Source of the DNA: an uncultured Clostridia bacterium
Lineage (GTDB): Bacteria; Bacillota; Clostridia; Oscillospirales; Acutalibacteraceae
Direction: 5' to 3'
Assembly (NCBI GenBank): GCA_947169745.1
Contig: CAMVQZ010000014.1
Span: forward strand, 1 to 34,753
DNA: 34,753 nucleotides
Part shown: one piece after another, positions 1 to 6,978 of the stretch
How positions within the stretch are numbered: position 1 is the first letter of the stretch
Layout: each line of letters begins with the position of its first letter
Made by a program: the position numbers and the translations under genes
Notes under the pieces: model-generated
Database searches by the model: none
What the model saw: the letters and a program-made list of their open reading frames with translations, nothing else
Told to the model about the DNA's origin: nothing

Positions 1-55
1 GAGAAGTCGGGATAATGAACGCTTTGAAATTGCTTGATCATTGAGCAGACACTAA

Positions 56-508
56 TTACTCTGATTTGACTTTGTCGTTAATCTCCTGAATCCTTTTCTT
101 CATAGCGAAATACTGGCTGAACCAGATGAAGAAATAAATGAAGAAGAAAATTGCGATGTAGCCCGCGATACCCCAAAAGCTATGTGGCATCCAGTACATA
201 CAGTAAGCGATCGGCAGCATTGATACGGAGATAACAATGCAGTGAATAACTGTCTGCTTCAGAAGGCTCCAGTTTTCAATTTCCCAGATAACCGATGCTC
301 CTCCGAACGCGGCTCCGTAAATTAAAGAGCATATCATCTGAATTACGACGGCGTTCAGCTCATTGCCGCAAAGAGCAGTCAGCTGCGGTACAACGGGATA
401 ATACTCACCCTTGTTGATTATTACCGAAATGATAAGTGTGATGATAAAGCTGATGCTTAAACCGATAGGCGCACCGATCAGGCTGCGCAGAATAACTTTC
501 TTTTTCAT
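56..508 (-). CDS. DUF3021 family membrane protein
   Basis: A 150-residue protein with four predicted hydrophobic membrane segments (about residues 8-30, 50-75, 85-105 and 112-135) and a basic, charged C-terminus, the usual size and shape of the DUF3021 family. It starts 10 nt after the stop of a LytTR-type regulator and has its own GGAGGT site in the gap, so the two are almost certainly co-transcribed. In streptococci, paired membrane proteins encoded next to LytTR regulators act as inhibitors of the regulator; a similar membrane-sequestration role here is inference from that pairing. No catalytic motif is visible. What follows on the minus strand is outside the window. Confidence 0.85.
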   Translation of the reverse strand: MKKKVILRSLIGAPIGLSISFIITLIISVIINKGEYYPVVPQLTALCGNELNAVVIQMICSLIYGAAFGGASVIWEIENWSLLKQTVIHCIVISVSMLPIAYCMYWMPHSFWGIAGYIAIFFFIYFFIWFSQYFAMKKRIQEINDKVKSE

Positions 509-518
509 AATTTACCTC

Positions 519-959
519 CTATAAACCTAAAACCTGTTTGATTTTTGACACATAGCGTCTTGAAACATATGTTGCCGTACCATCGGACAGCGTTACGCAA
601 ATCGTACCCGATAAGCTCAAATCGAAGTTGCGCACCTTTTTCAGATTGATGATCTCCGAATTGGAGATGCGGACAAAACTGTGCTTAGTCAGCTGTTCCT
701 CCAGCTCGTATAATCTCTGCCTGAGGATGTATTCTTTCTTGCTGACCGAAGCAAAGGTCTTGCCGCCCGCCGCGTAGATGCGGATAATGTCCTCGGGTGA
801 TAAGATTTCCGCCAGATCATTGTAAAAGCCCGTGATAACCTCAGGCGTTTTAGATGAAAGCGTATTGAGTATGTCGTTGATTTCATCATTTACTTTATCG
901 GTAATGATAATCACTCTCGGCTCAATACAGCTGTCGTCGATTTTGATTTCTACCTGCAT
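519..959 (-). CDS. LytTR-type DNA-binding transcriptional regulator
   Basis: A 146-residue protein. The last ~95 residues form a LytTR DNA-binding domain: a helical lead-in (YILRQRLYELEEQL), the FVRISNSEIINLKKV strand-helix block, and the terminal ATYVSRRYVSKIKQVLG helix. There is no receiver domain; the N-terminal ~50 residues are a short predicted alpha/beta stretch. This architecture is typical of stand-alone LytTR regulators paired with DUF3021 membrane proteins, as here. The start has a good AGGAGG site. Two exact 11-bp direct repeats 21 bp apart lie upstream, matching how LytTR proteins bind DNA, so autoregulation is likely. Confidence 0.9.
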   Translation of the reverse strand: MQVEIKIDDSCIEPRVIIITDKVNDEINDILNTLSSKTPEVITGFYNDLAEILSPEDIIRIYAAGGKTFASVSKKEYILRQRLYELEEQLTKHSFVRISNSEIINLKKVRNFDLSLSGTICVTLSDGTATYVSRRYVSKIKQVLGL

Positions 960-983
960 TGTTTTTCCTCCTTTCTTGACAAC

Positions 984-1053
984 AGTATATCACGCTTGGA
1001 GAATCAAATCCACCGTTTTACGATAAGTGGTTGGTTTTGGGAGATAAGTGGTT
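984..1053 (-). promoter_or_regulatory. LytTR operator and promoter of the LytTR/DUF3021 operon
   Basis: GATAAGTGGTT occurs at 1022-1032 and again at 1043-1053, exactly 21 bp (two helical turns) apart; on the coding strand each reads AACCACTTATC. LytTR proteins bind paired direct repeats with this spacing. A -10 box TATACT (minus strand, 984-989) lies downstream, but no good -35 is seen at 17 bp, as expected for a promoter that needs an activator. The -10 and regulator assignment are inference; the repeats are seen directly. Confidence 0.7.
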
Positions 1054-1070
1054 ATTATACAAAATAATAT

Positions 1071-1105
1071 AGCCGCCAAGCAGGAGACTATCCCACTTGG
1101 CGGCT
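1071..1105 (-). terminator. Rho-independent terminator of the TnpV transcript
   Basis: A perfect 10-bp stem (AGCCGCCAAG at 1071-1080 with CTTGGCGGCT at 1096-1105), followed on the minus strand by the T-rich stretch ATATTATTTTG. It sits 8 nt beyond the tnpV stop and separates this unit from the LytTR promoter. Confidence 0.8.
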
Positions 1106-1112
1106 GTGCTTA

Positions 1113-1469
1113 TCAGGTGTAAATTAGCTCTGCATTTACAATCTCCGTCGCGCGGTTACGAATATTATTCATCCGCTGTACCCACAAAATTTGATTGTCT
1201 GCTTTAAGCTGTTCAGTTACTCCTTCCTTTTCGGCAAGTTGTTTCACTAGCCGAAAAAACATATTCTCTGCTTGCTTATCAATATCAGCAAGATAGGCAG
1301 TGAGCTTGCAGCTCGTCAGAAGGTTAGTGTATATAATAGGATGGTGGTTTTTGATATATCGCAAATGCCGTTTACCCCAAATACCAATTTCAACCTTTGG
1401 TTGTTCGGGGAGTTTCAGATTGGGCAGTAAATAATCGCCCTGCTGTGTGTATGTAATCTTTGTTGCCAT
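1113..1469 (-). CDS. tnpV: TnpV family transposon-encoded protein
   Basis: A 118-residue protein matching the TnpV family known from Tn4451-type clostridial mobilizable transposons: an N-terminal Y-T-x-x-G-D-Y-L-L-P-N-L block, the GIWGKRHLRYIKNHHPIIYTNLLTSCKL central motif (residues ~29-56), and a helical C-terminus ending in a conserved-looking RNRATEIVNAELIYT stretch. The molecular function of TnpV is not known. It is full length for the family. It lies 3 nt after a 59-residue ORF and is followed by a terminator. No recombinase or relaxase gene is present nearby, so this is a remnant or a cargo module and not an intact transposon. Confidence 0.85.
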   Translation of the reverse strand: MATKITYTQQGDYLLPNLKLPEQPKVEIGIWGKRHLRYIKNHHPIIYTNLLTSCKLTAYLADIDKQAENMFFRLVKQLAEKEGVTEQLKADNQILWVQRMNNIRNRATEIVNAELIYT

Positions 1470-1472
1470 AGT

Positions 1473-1652
1473 TCAAACCTCCTTTACCTTGATTCTTTTG
1501 ACTTTAGCTTTTGTAAGTTTAACAACCAATTCGTCAATAACGTCGGTGTACTTACCTTCCGAAATAAGACGGTTTCTTAATTCAATAAGGCTTCCTACAA
1601 TCATTCTGCGTTCATCTTGTGTCAAATAAAGATGATATTTTGGGTTTCTCAC
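1473..1652 (-). CDS. Small hypothetical protein of the TnpV gene cluster
   Basis: A 59-residue ORF with a GTG start, beginning VRNPKYHLYLTQDERRMIVG and ending in a basic KLTKAKVKRIKVKEV tail. The GTG overlaps the TGA of the upstream gene (GTGA), a translational-coupling arrangement, and a GGAGGAG site precedes it by 4 nt. It ends 3 nt before tnpV and supplies that gene's Shine-Dalgarno within its last codons. The sequence resembles small proteins often seen beside TnpV in gut clostridia; the function is unknown. I know the resemblance from memory only. Confidence 0.7.
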   Translation of the reverse strand: MRNPKYHLYLTQDERRMIVGSLIELRNRLISEGKYTDVIDELVVKLTKAKVKRIKVKEV

Positions 1653-1956
1653 TCAAACTCCTCCTTCAGAAAGTCACAGTACGGCGAGCTGTTGTCCACA
1701 AAGGTATCATAGGCAAATCTCGCTCCGAGCCTGAATCCGACAAGAAAACTGTCAAGCTCTGATTCTCCCAAAACGATGTTGGATGCATTGGCAAAAGCTA
1801 AAAATGCTTTCTTTTCATCGCCCGTCAGTTTATCTGTTAGCATAGCTTCGTTTTCAGAAATGATGGTCATTTGCTTTTTCAGATAGCTGCCGTTTTTGAA
1901 GCCTCGTGCCTGCGGATCAATGTTGCCGTAATATAACTCCTTAATAATGTTTTCAT
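1649..1956 (-). pseudogene. DUF6809-like gene with a 5' frameshift
   Basis: The intact frame gives 73 residues from an internal ATG at 1870, including the ELDSFLVGFRLGARF motif typical of DUF6809. Upstream in the same frame the sequence still encodes DENIIKELYYGNIDPQARGF, which is the family's conserved N-terminus, but that frame has no start codon. The only well-placed ATG (1956, behind a GGAGG site) is one base out of frame and reaches a stop after 25 codons. A single missing base right after the ATG would explain this. Either the gene is broken at its second codon, there is a base-call error, or translation begins at the internal ATG, which would lose the conserved start. Confidence 0.65.
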
Positions 1957-1981
1957 CTGTAATTCCTCCGATTACACTATT

Positions 1982-2010
1982 ATTTTACGGAGAAATAAAA
2001 TAAATCACAA
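1982..2010 (-). promoter_or_regulatory. Promoter of the DUF6809/59-aa/tnpV unit
   Basis: On the minus strand TTGTGA (2010-2005), 17 nt, then TAAAAT (1987-1982): four and five of six consensus positions with ideal spacing, about 25 nt before the ATG at 1956. Confidence 0.6.
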
Positions 2011-2089
2011 ATGTGCGAGCGAGAAATGTGTGTGACTGTCGATAAAATCTATATTTTCATAAATCCGTTATGAACACTCGTACCACTAA

Positions 2090-2129
2090 AAACCTTGTAA
2101 ACATCAGTGTTTGCAAGGTTTATTTTTTT
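2090..2129 (+). terminator. Strong orphan terminator-like hairpin
   Basis: AAACCTTGTAAACA (2090-2103), loop TCAG, TGTTTGCAAGGTTT (2108-2121): 14 pairs with one wobble, then ATTTTTTT (2122-2129). It is an excellent intrinsic terminator on the plus strand and a weaker one on the minus strand. No plus-strand gene lies upstream within the window, so its gene appears to have been lost. Confidence 0.7.
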
Positions 2130-2229
2130 GCTTTGTGATTGAAAATAGTTCAAATTCTAATGCGGAAGATTTGTTTTTCAGGCAATGGTTTTCTGCGTAT
2201 TTGGTCTGTTCTTTCGGGGCGATAGTCTC

Positions 2230-2427
2230 TGCGGTGCAAAACGAGCACGCACATAATCAGTGTACAATAATTCCGGGAGAAACAGGCGCTCAGTGCCGGG
2301 AAAGTGAAATACCGGAAGTCGGTAAAGCCAGCCCCGGAAAGCAGCCTGTAAGGGGTGCGGCGGCGGAAGGAATGAGTATTAGCTAAGAAGACGAGCAATT
2401 ACGCGGAATAGAGAGCACAGGCACTGT
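2230..2427 (+). repeat. Dispersed intergenic repeat, copy A (divergent)
   Basis: Core at about 2284-2367, recognised by GGCGCTCAGTGCCGGG, then GGAAGTCGGTAAAG, then GCAGCCTGTAAGGGGTGC and GGCGGC. The core hairpin pairs GCA with TGC and CCT with GGG around a GTAA loop; relative to copies B and D one C-G pair has become U-G. The tail at 2388-2427 (ACGAGCAATTACGCGGAAT) is a degraded form of the end block. A further tail-like piece, GTGCAAAACGAGCACGCAC, lies before the core at about 2235-2253, so this locus may be a composite of two copies. It ends 16 bp before a -35 box. No protein is supported here. Confidence 0.65.
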
Positions 2428-2443
2428 GTCAGAAAGAATAGTC

Positions 2444-2500
2444 TTGATAAATGATTTTTTTGTGATATAATATGGATGTAGTGATTTTTTTAGATATAAT
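2444..2500 (+). promoter_or_regulatory. Tandem promoters for the secreted transglutaminase gene
   Basis: P1 is TTGATA (2444-2449), 16 nt, TATAAT (2466-2471). A second TATAAT is at 2495-2500, within a near-duplicate of about 30 bp (TGATTTTTTT..GATATAATAT..GAT at 2452 and again at 2482). The second copy lacks a convincing -35. The 5' leader from P1 would be about 135 nt. Confidence 0.7.
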
Positions 2501-2611
2501 ATCGATATGGTGGGATCTGTGAAAAAATATCGGGTATATATGTAAATATTTTTGCCGGAATTACATTGTGTTATGCAGTGTTCACCTGATAATAATTTTA
2601 GGAGGGAAAAT

Positions 2612-5323
2612 ATGAAGTCACTAAAAATTTTTGGTGCGCTTGCCGCATCAGCTGTCCTGACGGTGTCAGCCGGATTATCGGTAAATGCAGCATCATACAG
2701 TTCTTCTGATATAAAAAGCAGAACATCTGTTGTTGCCGCTGATTCTCTTGGTGTAAGTATTGAGATCGAGCCTGAGGAATGCTATGAGGGAGAGCCTGTT
2801 TTTGTCAATCTGAAAACAAGCGGAGGTTCAGGAAATTATAGATATTCTTTCCGGGTAACAGACAGCATCGGAACAGTCGTGAAAAGTTCAGAATCGGACA
2901 AGCCGTCACTGGAGCTTGATCTCAGGGAAGGTACATACAGTATATCCGCAAATGTCAGCGATGACCAGCAGCGGACAGGCTTTGATACTGTCGGACTGAC
3001 AGTAAAGAAAAGAAATCCCCTGGAGGATGACGGAACCGGGCTGAGTAAGGATGTTTTAGCTCCTGGCGATAATCTGAAAATCTCAGCATCATTCAAGGGA
3101 GGAAAACAGCCATATACATATCAGTATTCATATTACAATAAGTATTCCGGTTCAAATAGCAGTACGGATTTTATCAGCAAAAATTCGTTTACTTATTCAA
3201 TGCCGAAAACGGCCGGGTTTTACAGCTTTTCTGTGACAGCAAAGGACGCACTCGGTCAGACTAAAACTGTATCAATGGACGCAGCGGTCGTAAAGGATAC
3301 GGGAATGAAACTTGATCTGAGCGGCAGCAGCGTTGATAAGACAAGCATTGCTCCGGGTGAGGTCATAACGACAAAAAATGTTGCAGCCGGCGGAACTGCA
3401 CCGTATAAATTCCATATTTCTTATATGGCTGCAGACGGCAAGTGGGTGTATACTGATACGGAGTATATCTACGGCGCTGAAAGAAAATTCAGTATTCCGA
3501 AGGTTTCCGGGAAATATACTGTCAGGATCGCTGCTAAGGATTATGAGGGTACTTATGCTGAAAAGCGATTTGGTGTTGAGGTGCTGCCTTTCAGCGTGGA
3601 TACTTCAAAGATAAGTGAAGAAGTTGTGGATACAGATAAGCAGCTGACTGTTACAGCAAATAGTCAGAATAATGTCGGCAGGGTCAGATATCGTTATTCA
3701 TATCATTATCAGAACAGCGCATGGACGTATATGGGTGATTACACCTCATCAGCAACCGGAAGGTTCAGCTTCAGTACACCGGGCGTTGTTTATGTGAGAG
3801 TTGGGGCAAAGGACGGCGCAGAAACATATAGTGAAAAACAGTTCCGCGTTATTGTCAGAAATCCCAGGCCTATGGATTTATCCGGTACAAATGTAAGCAG
3901 CACAGTTGTTGCGGCCGGAGCAAAAATCAGACTGGATTCCAGGGTCTCCGATGCAAACGGAAATGTAAAATACCACTATTCGTATCATACTGAGGGAAAG
4001 AACTGGACATACCTCGGAAATTATACCACAGCTCCGGCAAAGGATTTCTGTTTCAAATGGAGCAATGTATATTATATAAGAGTCGGGGTAAAGGATGAAA
4101 GCGGTCAGTACAAGGAAAAGCAGTTCCGCGTCATTGTCAAAAATCCCAAGCCGATGGATGTATCCGGTACAAATGTAAGCAGCACAGTTGTTGCGGCAGG
4201 CGCAAAGTTCAGACTGAATACAAAAGTCTCCGGAGCAAACGGAAAGGTTAAGTATCACTATTCATATCATACAGAGGGAAAGAACTGGACATATCTGGGA
4301 GATTATATCACAGCTTCTGAAAAGGACTTTTGTTTTAAGTGGAGTAACGTATACTATGTGAGAGTCGGAGTAAAGGATGAGACCGGTCAGTACAAGGAGA
4401 AGCAGTTCCGGATCATTGTCAAAAATCCTAAGCCGATGGATGTGTCCGGTACAAATATAAGCAGCACAGTTGTTGCGGCGGGCACAAATTTCAGACTGAA
4501 TTCAAAGGTCTCAAGGGCAAACGGAAAGGTCAGGTATCACTATTCATATCATACCGAGGGGAATGACTGGGTATTCCTTGGCGATTACACTACAGCAGCT
4601 GTAAAAGATTTCTGCTTTAAGTGGAATAACGTATATTATGTAAGAGTCGGAATAAAGGATGAGACCGGTCAGTACAAGGAAAAACAGTTCAGGGTCTGTG
4701 TTTATTCAGATAAAGTCCGGACTACTGTAGAAGGAACAACTCTTCAGAGCGGTGCAAGCTGGAAAAGCAAATCATTGCTTGATCTGGGATGGGGCACCAA
4801 GGTCAACCTCATCAGAGAAAACGGCAGATGGATACTGGTGAGGTACGGCGACAAGACAGGTTATATTTATAATCTTGCATTTGGAGGATCAAGAAATTAC
4901 AGTTATATCTCAACCTCAACACTTCCGGTGATTGCGGATGATATCATCTACAGCAGAGGAAAGAGCATTTATAACCTTTATTGTTATGTAAACTCAATGG
5001 GCTATGTTTCTGCCCGGAATGACAGCCTGGAAAATCTCTGTGTTTATATTCTCAGATACCGCAGAGGCGCTTGCTATCACAGAGCTGCACTGTTGTATTA
5101 TCTTCTTGACAGAGCAGGCTATGAGGTAGTAAGAGTATATGACGGCAGAGACGACTATACCGGCGGAAGCCCCCATAACTGGTGTATAATCAAAACATCA
5201 CAGGGCTGGCGTCATATTGATCCTACACCGATCATCGGACTGAGCAAGGTTTATCTTGATACTGATTCAAGAGTAGGACGGATCTTCAGCTGGGACAGAA
5301 ATAAATATCCGAAATGCAACTGA
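2612..5323 (+). CDS. Secreted multi-repeat protein with SH3-like and transglutaminase-like domains
   Basis: A 903-residue exported protein. The ATG at 2612 follows an AGGAGGG site and begins a Sec signal peptide (MKSLKIFGALAASAVLTV..NAA). Residues ~45-700 are seven repeats of about 94 residues, each ending in a Y-x-x-R-V-x-x-K-D..E-K-Q-F-R-V strand pattern, predicted Ig-like beta modules; the last three are nearly identical. An SH3-like domain follows (~702-760, with WGTKVNLIRENGRWILVRYG and TGYIY). The C-terminal ~140 residues are a transglutaminase/cysteine-protease core with C821 (GACYH), H855 (SPHNW) and D870 (HIDPTP) as the likely triad. No sortase motif is seen; the SH3-like region may hold it to the wall. 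The substrate is unknown: it could crosslink or cleave surface proteins or peptidoglycan peptides. Confidence 0.85.
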   Translation: MKSLKIFGALAASAVLTVSAGLSVNAASYSSSDIKSRTSVVAADSLGVSIEIEPEECYEGEPVFVNLKTSGGSGNYRYSFRVTDSIGTVVKSSESDKPSLELDLREGTYSISANVSDDQQRTGFDTVGLTVKKRNPLEDDGTGLSKDVLAPGDNLKISASFKGGKQPYTYQYSYYNKYSGSNSSTDFISKNSFTYSMPKTAGFYSFSVTAKDALGQTKTVSMDAAVVKDTGMKLDLSGSSVDKTSIAPGEVITTKNVAAGGTAPYKFHISYMAADGKWVYTDTEYIYGAERKFSIPKVSGKYTVRIAAKDYEGTYAEKRFGVEVLPFSVDTSKISEEVVDTDKQLTVTANSQNNVGRVRYRYSYHYQNSAWTYMGDYTSSATGRFSFSTPGVVYVRVGAKDGAETYSEKQFRVIVRNPRPMDLSGTNVSSTVVAAGAKIRLDSRVSDANGNVKYHYSYHTEGKNWTYLGNYTTAPAKDFCFKWSNVYYIRVGVKDESGQYKEKQFRVIVKNPKPMDVSGTNVSSTVVAAGAKFRLNTKVSGANGKVKYHYSYHTEGKNWTYLGDYITASEKDFCFKWSNVYYVRVGVKDETGQYKEKQFRIIVKNPKPMDVSGTNISSTVVAAGTNFRLNSKVSRANGKVRYHYSYHTEGNDWVFLGDYTTAAVKDFCFKWNNVYYVRVGIKDETGQYKEKQFRVCVYSDKVRTTVEGTTLQSGASWKSKSLLDLGWGTKVNLIRENGRWILVRYGDKTGYIYNLAFGGSRNYSYISTSTLPVIADDIIYSRGKSIYNLYCYVNSMGYVSARNDSLENLCVYILRYRRGACYHRAALLYYLLDRAGYEVVRVYDGRDDYTGGSPHNWCIIKTSQGWRHIDPTPIIGLSKVYLDTDSRVGRIFSWDRNKYPKCN
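3872..4697 (+). repeat. Tandem 282-bp coding repeats
   Basis: Three successive units begin at 3872, 4154 and 4436 (each ATGGAT.T.TCCGGTACAAAT), exactly 282 bp = 94 codons apart. They are close at the DNA level, including stretches such as AGCAGCACAGTTGTTGCGGC, which indicates recent duplication. The four earlier protein repeats are much more diverged. Confidence 0.85.
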
Positions 5324-5429
5324 TATCCATATCTGAAATGGAATAAGTGCCGGATTATTGCAACAGGGAAAATGCCATCTTGTGTGGTGTTTTCTCCGTT
5401 TGCGTTATATACGGAAGTTTTTAAGAATA

Positions 5430-5482
5430 CAGCTGCCCCGGTGGATTTTTTCCAGGACGCAGATAATTTCCCGGGGCAGCTG
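5430..5482. other. Long perfect inverted repeat in the 5324-5538 gap
   Basis: CAGCTGCCCCGG (5430-5441) and CCGGGGCAGCTG (5471-5482) are perfect 12-bp complements around a 29-nt loop. No T-run follows on the plus strand, so a standard terminator is doubtful. It lies between the transglutaminase gene and the MBOAT operon and could be an mRNA leader structure or a processing or partial termination site. TTGACA at 5489-5494 directly after it might be a -35, but no good -10 follows at the right distance. Confidence 0.6.
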
Positions 5483-5538
5483 CGTCACTTGACAGATTGC
5501 CGGTAATATATCGGTTCTGAGTAATAACGGAGGTCAGA

Positions 5539-6963
5539 ATGGTTTTCAGTTCAACGGTTTTTCTGTTTATTTTTCTTCCTGTTACATACATACTGTATCT
5601 TGTATGCAGGAATATAAAGGTGAGGAATATTATTCTGATAATTGCCAGCCTTTTCTTTTATGCCTACGGCGAACCCAGAGCAGTTTTTCTGATGATATTG
5701 TCGATAATAGTGAATTATTTCTTTGGTCTGGGAATGACCGGCAGATATAAAAAGGCGCTGCTTATCATTTCGATCATATTCAATCTTCTGATGCTGTACG
5801 TTTTCAAATACCTGAGCTTCAGCGCACAGCTTCTGAATGATATCACAGGCCTTGGCATACCTGTGCCGGCAATAACACTGCCTGTGGGTATTTCGTTTTT
5901 TACCTTCCAGGCTATGTCATATGTGATAGATGTCTATAAGCAGCCCGGCCTTAAGGAAAGAAATATCCTCAATATCTTTTTGTATATATCCCTTTTTCCG
6001 CAGCTTATTGCAGGCCCGATAGTAAAATATTCTGATATAGCTTTGCAGATAAATAACAGAAGCATAACAATAGAGAAAACTACCCTTGGTATCAGACGGT
6101 TTATTTACGGTCTCTCTAAAAAAATGCTAATTGCAAATACAATGGGGCAAATAGCAGATGCGGCATTCAACTCGCCCTCTGCGGAGCTTAGCGCAGGCGC
6201 TCTCTGGATAGGCGCAGCGGCGTATATGCTTCAGATATTCTTTGATTTCAGCGGATACAGCGATATGGCAATCGGTCTGGGTAAAATGTTCGGCTTTGAA
6301 TTCAAGGAAAATTTCAATTATCCCTATGCTTCGTCTTCTATGCAGATGTTCTGGAGAAGATGGAATATTTCTGTATCAACCTGGTTCAAGGAATATGTGT
6401 ACATTCCCCTTGGCGGAAACAGAAAGGGAAAGCTCAGGACTGGTATCAATAAATGCATTGTGTTTTTTCTGACCGGCCTGTGGCATGGGGCTAATCTTAC
6501 ATTCATTATATGGGGTATGATACACGGCCTTTTCCTTATGCTGGAGCAGTATGGAGTTCTTTTCTTTGTAAAGGACAAATACAGAAAAAATATTCTGGTC
6601 AGTATTTTATCCCACATATATGTTATTCTTGTTGCGATGTTTGCGTTCGTGTTCTTCAGGGCAGACAGTCCGGGCGCTGCCTGCAGCTATATTGCCGGGA
6701 TGTTTACAGGGTTCGGCGACGGATTTATTCTGAGCAGTAATGTTTATGCTCTCGCATTCACGCCGTATACTGCTGTCACACTTGTTTTTGCAGTGATTTT
6801 TTCTACAGATATTGTCAGACGTATAAGCGGGAAGCTCAATGCGGTGAATAAGGCTGAGCTAAGCGAATACATAGGTTCAGTGGCTACCCTGTGCCTGTTC
6901 GGGTTGAGCGTAATGAATCTTTTCACCGCAAGCTACAATCCTTTTATTTATTTCAGGTTCTGA
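5539..6963 (+). CDS. MBOAT family O-acyltransferase (AlgI/DltB-like)
   Basis: A 474-residue polytopic membrane protein with about 10-12 hydrophobic segments. It opens with the VFSSTVFLFIFLPVTYILY and LIIASLFFYAYGEP blocks typical of the AlgI branch of MBOAT proteins, has the MFWRRWNISVSTWFKEYVYIPLGGNRKG motif (~270-297), and carries the invariant membrane histidine H316 in GLWHGANLTFIIWG. These enzymes pass acyl groups, usually acetyl, across the membrane to extracytoplasmic polymers. It is full length, with a GGAGG site before the ATG. The next gene, 15 nt downstream, encodes a DHHW/AlgX-like protein, the standard partner. The polymer is not indicated; wall polysaccharide, teichoic acid or exopolysaccharide are all possible. 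Confidence 0.93.
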   Translation: MVFSSTVFLFIFLPVTYILYLVCRNIKVRNIILIIASLFFYAYGEPRAVFLMILSIIVNYFFGLGMTGRYKKALLIISIIFNLLMLYVFKYLSFSAQLLNDITGLGIPVPAITLPVGISFFTFQAMSYVIDVYKQPGLKERNILNIFLYISLFPQLIAGPIVKYSDIALQINNRSITIEKTTLGIRRFIYGLSKKMLIANTMGQIADAAFNSPSAELSAGALWIGAAAYMLQIFFDFSGYSDMAIGLGKMFGFEFKENFNYPYASSSMQMFWRRWNISVSTWFKEYVYIPLGGNRKGKLRTGINKCIVFFLTGLWHGANLTFIIWGMIHGLFLMLEQYGVLFFVKDKYRKNILVSILSHIYVILVAMFAFVFFRADSPGAACSYIAGMFTGFGDGFILSSNVYALAFTPYTAVTLVFAVIFSTDIVRRISGKLNAVNKAELSEYIGSVATLCLFGLSVMNLFTASYNPFIYFRF

Positions 6964-6978
6964 GAAAGGAGCAGCAGA

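Noticed and set aside
2111-2386. Open frame through repeat copy A, with peptide similarity (GAQCRES) to a frame in copy C (30396-30650)
   Set aside because: The similarity follows from DNA similarity of the repeat; indels and stops break the frame in copies B and D, and there is no consistent start or ribosome site.
5430-5482. Rho-independent terminator of the transglutaminase gene
   Set aside because: The stem is strong but the loop is 29 nt and no T-run follows on the plus strand, so it is reported only as an inverted repeat.
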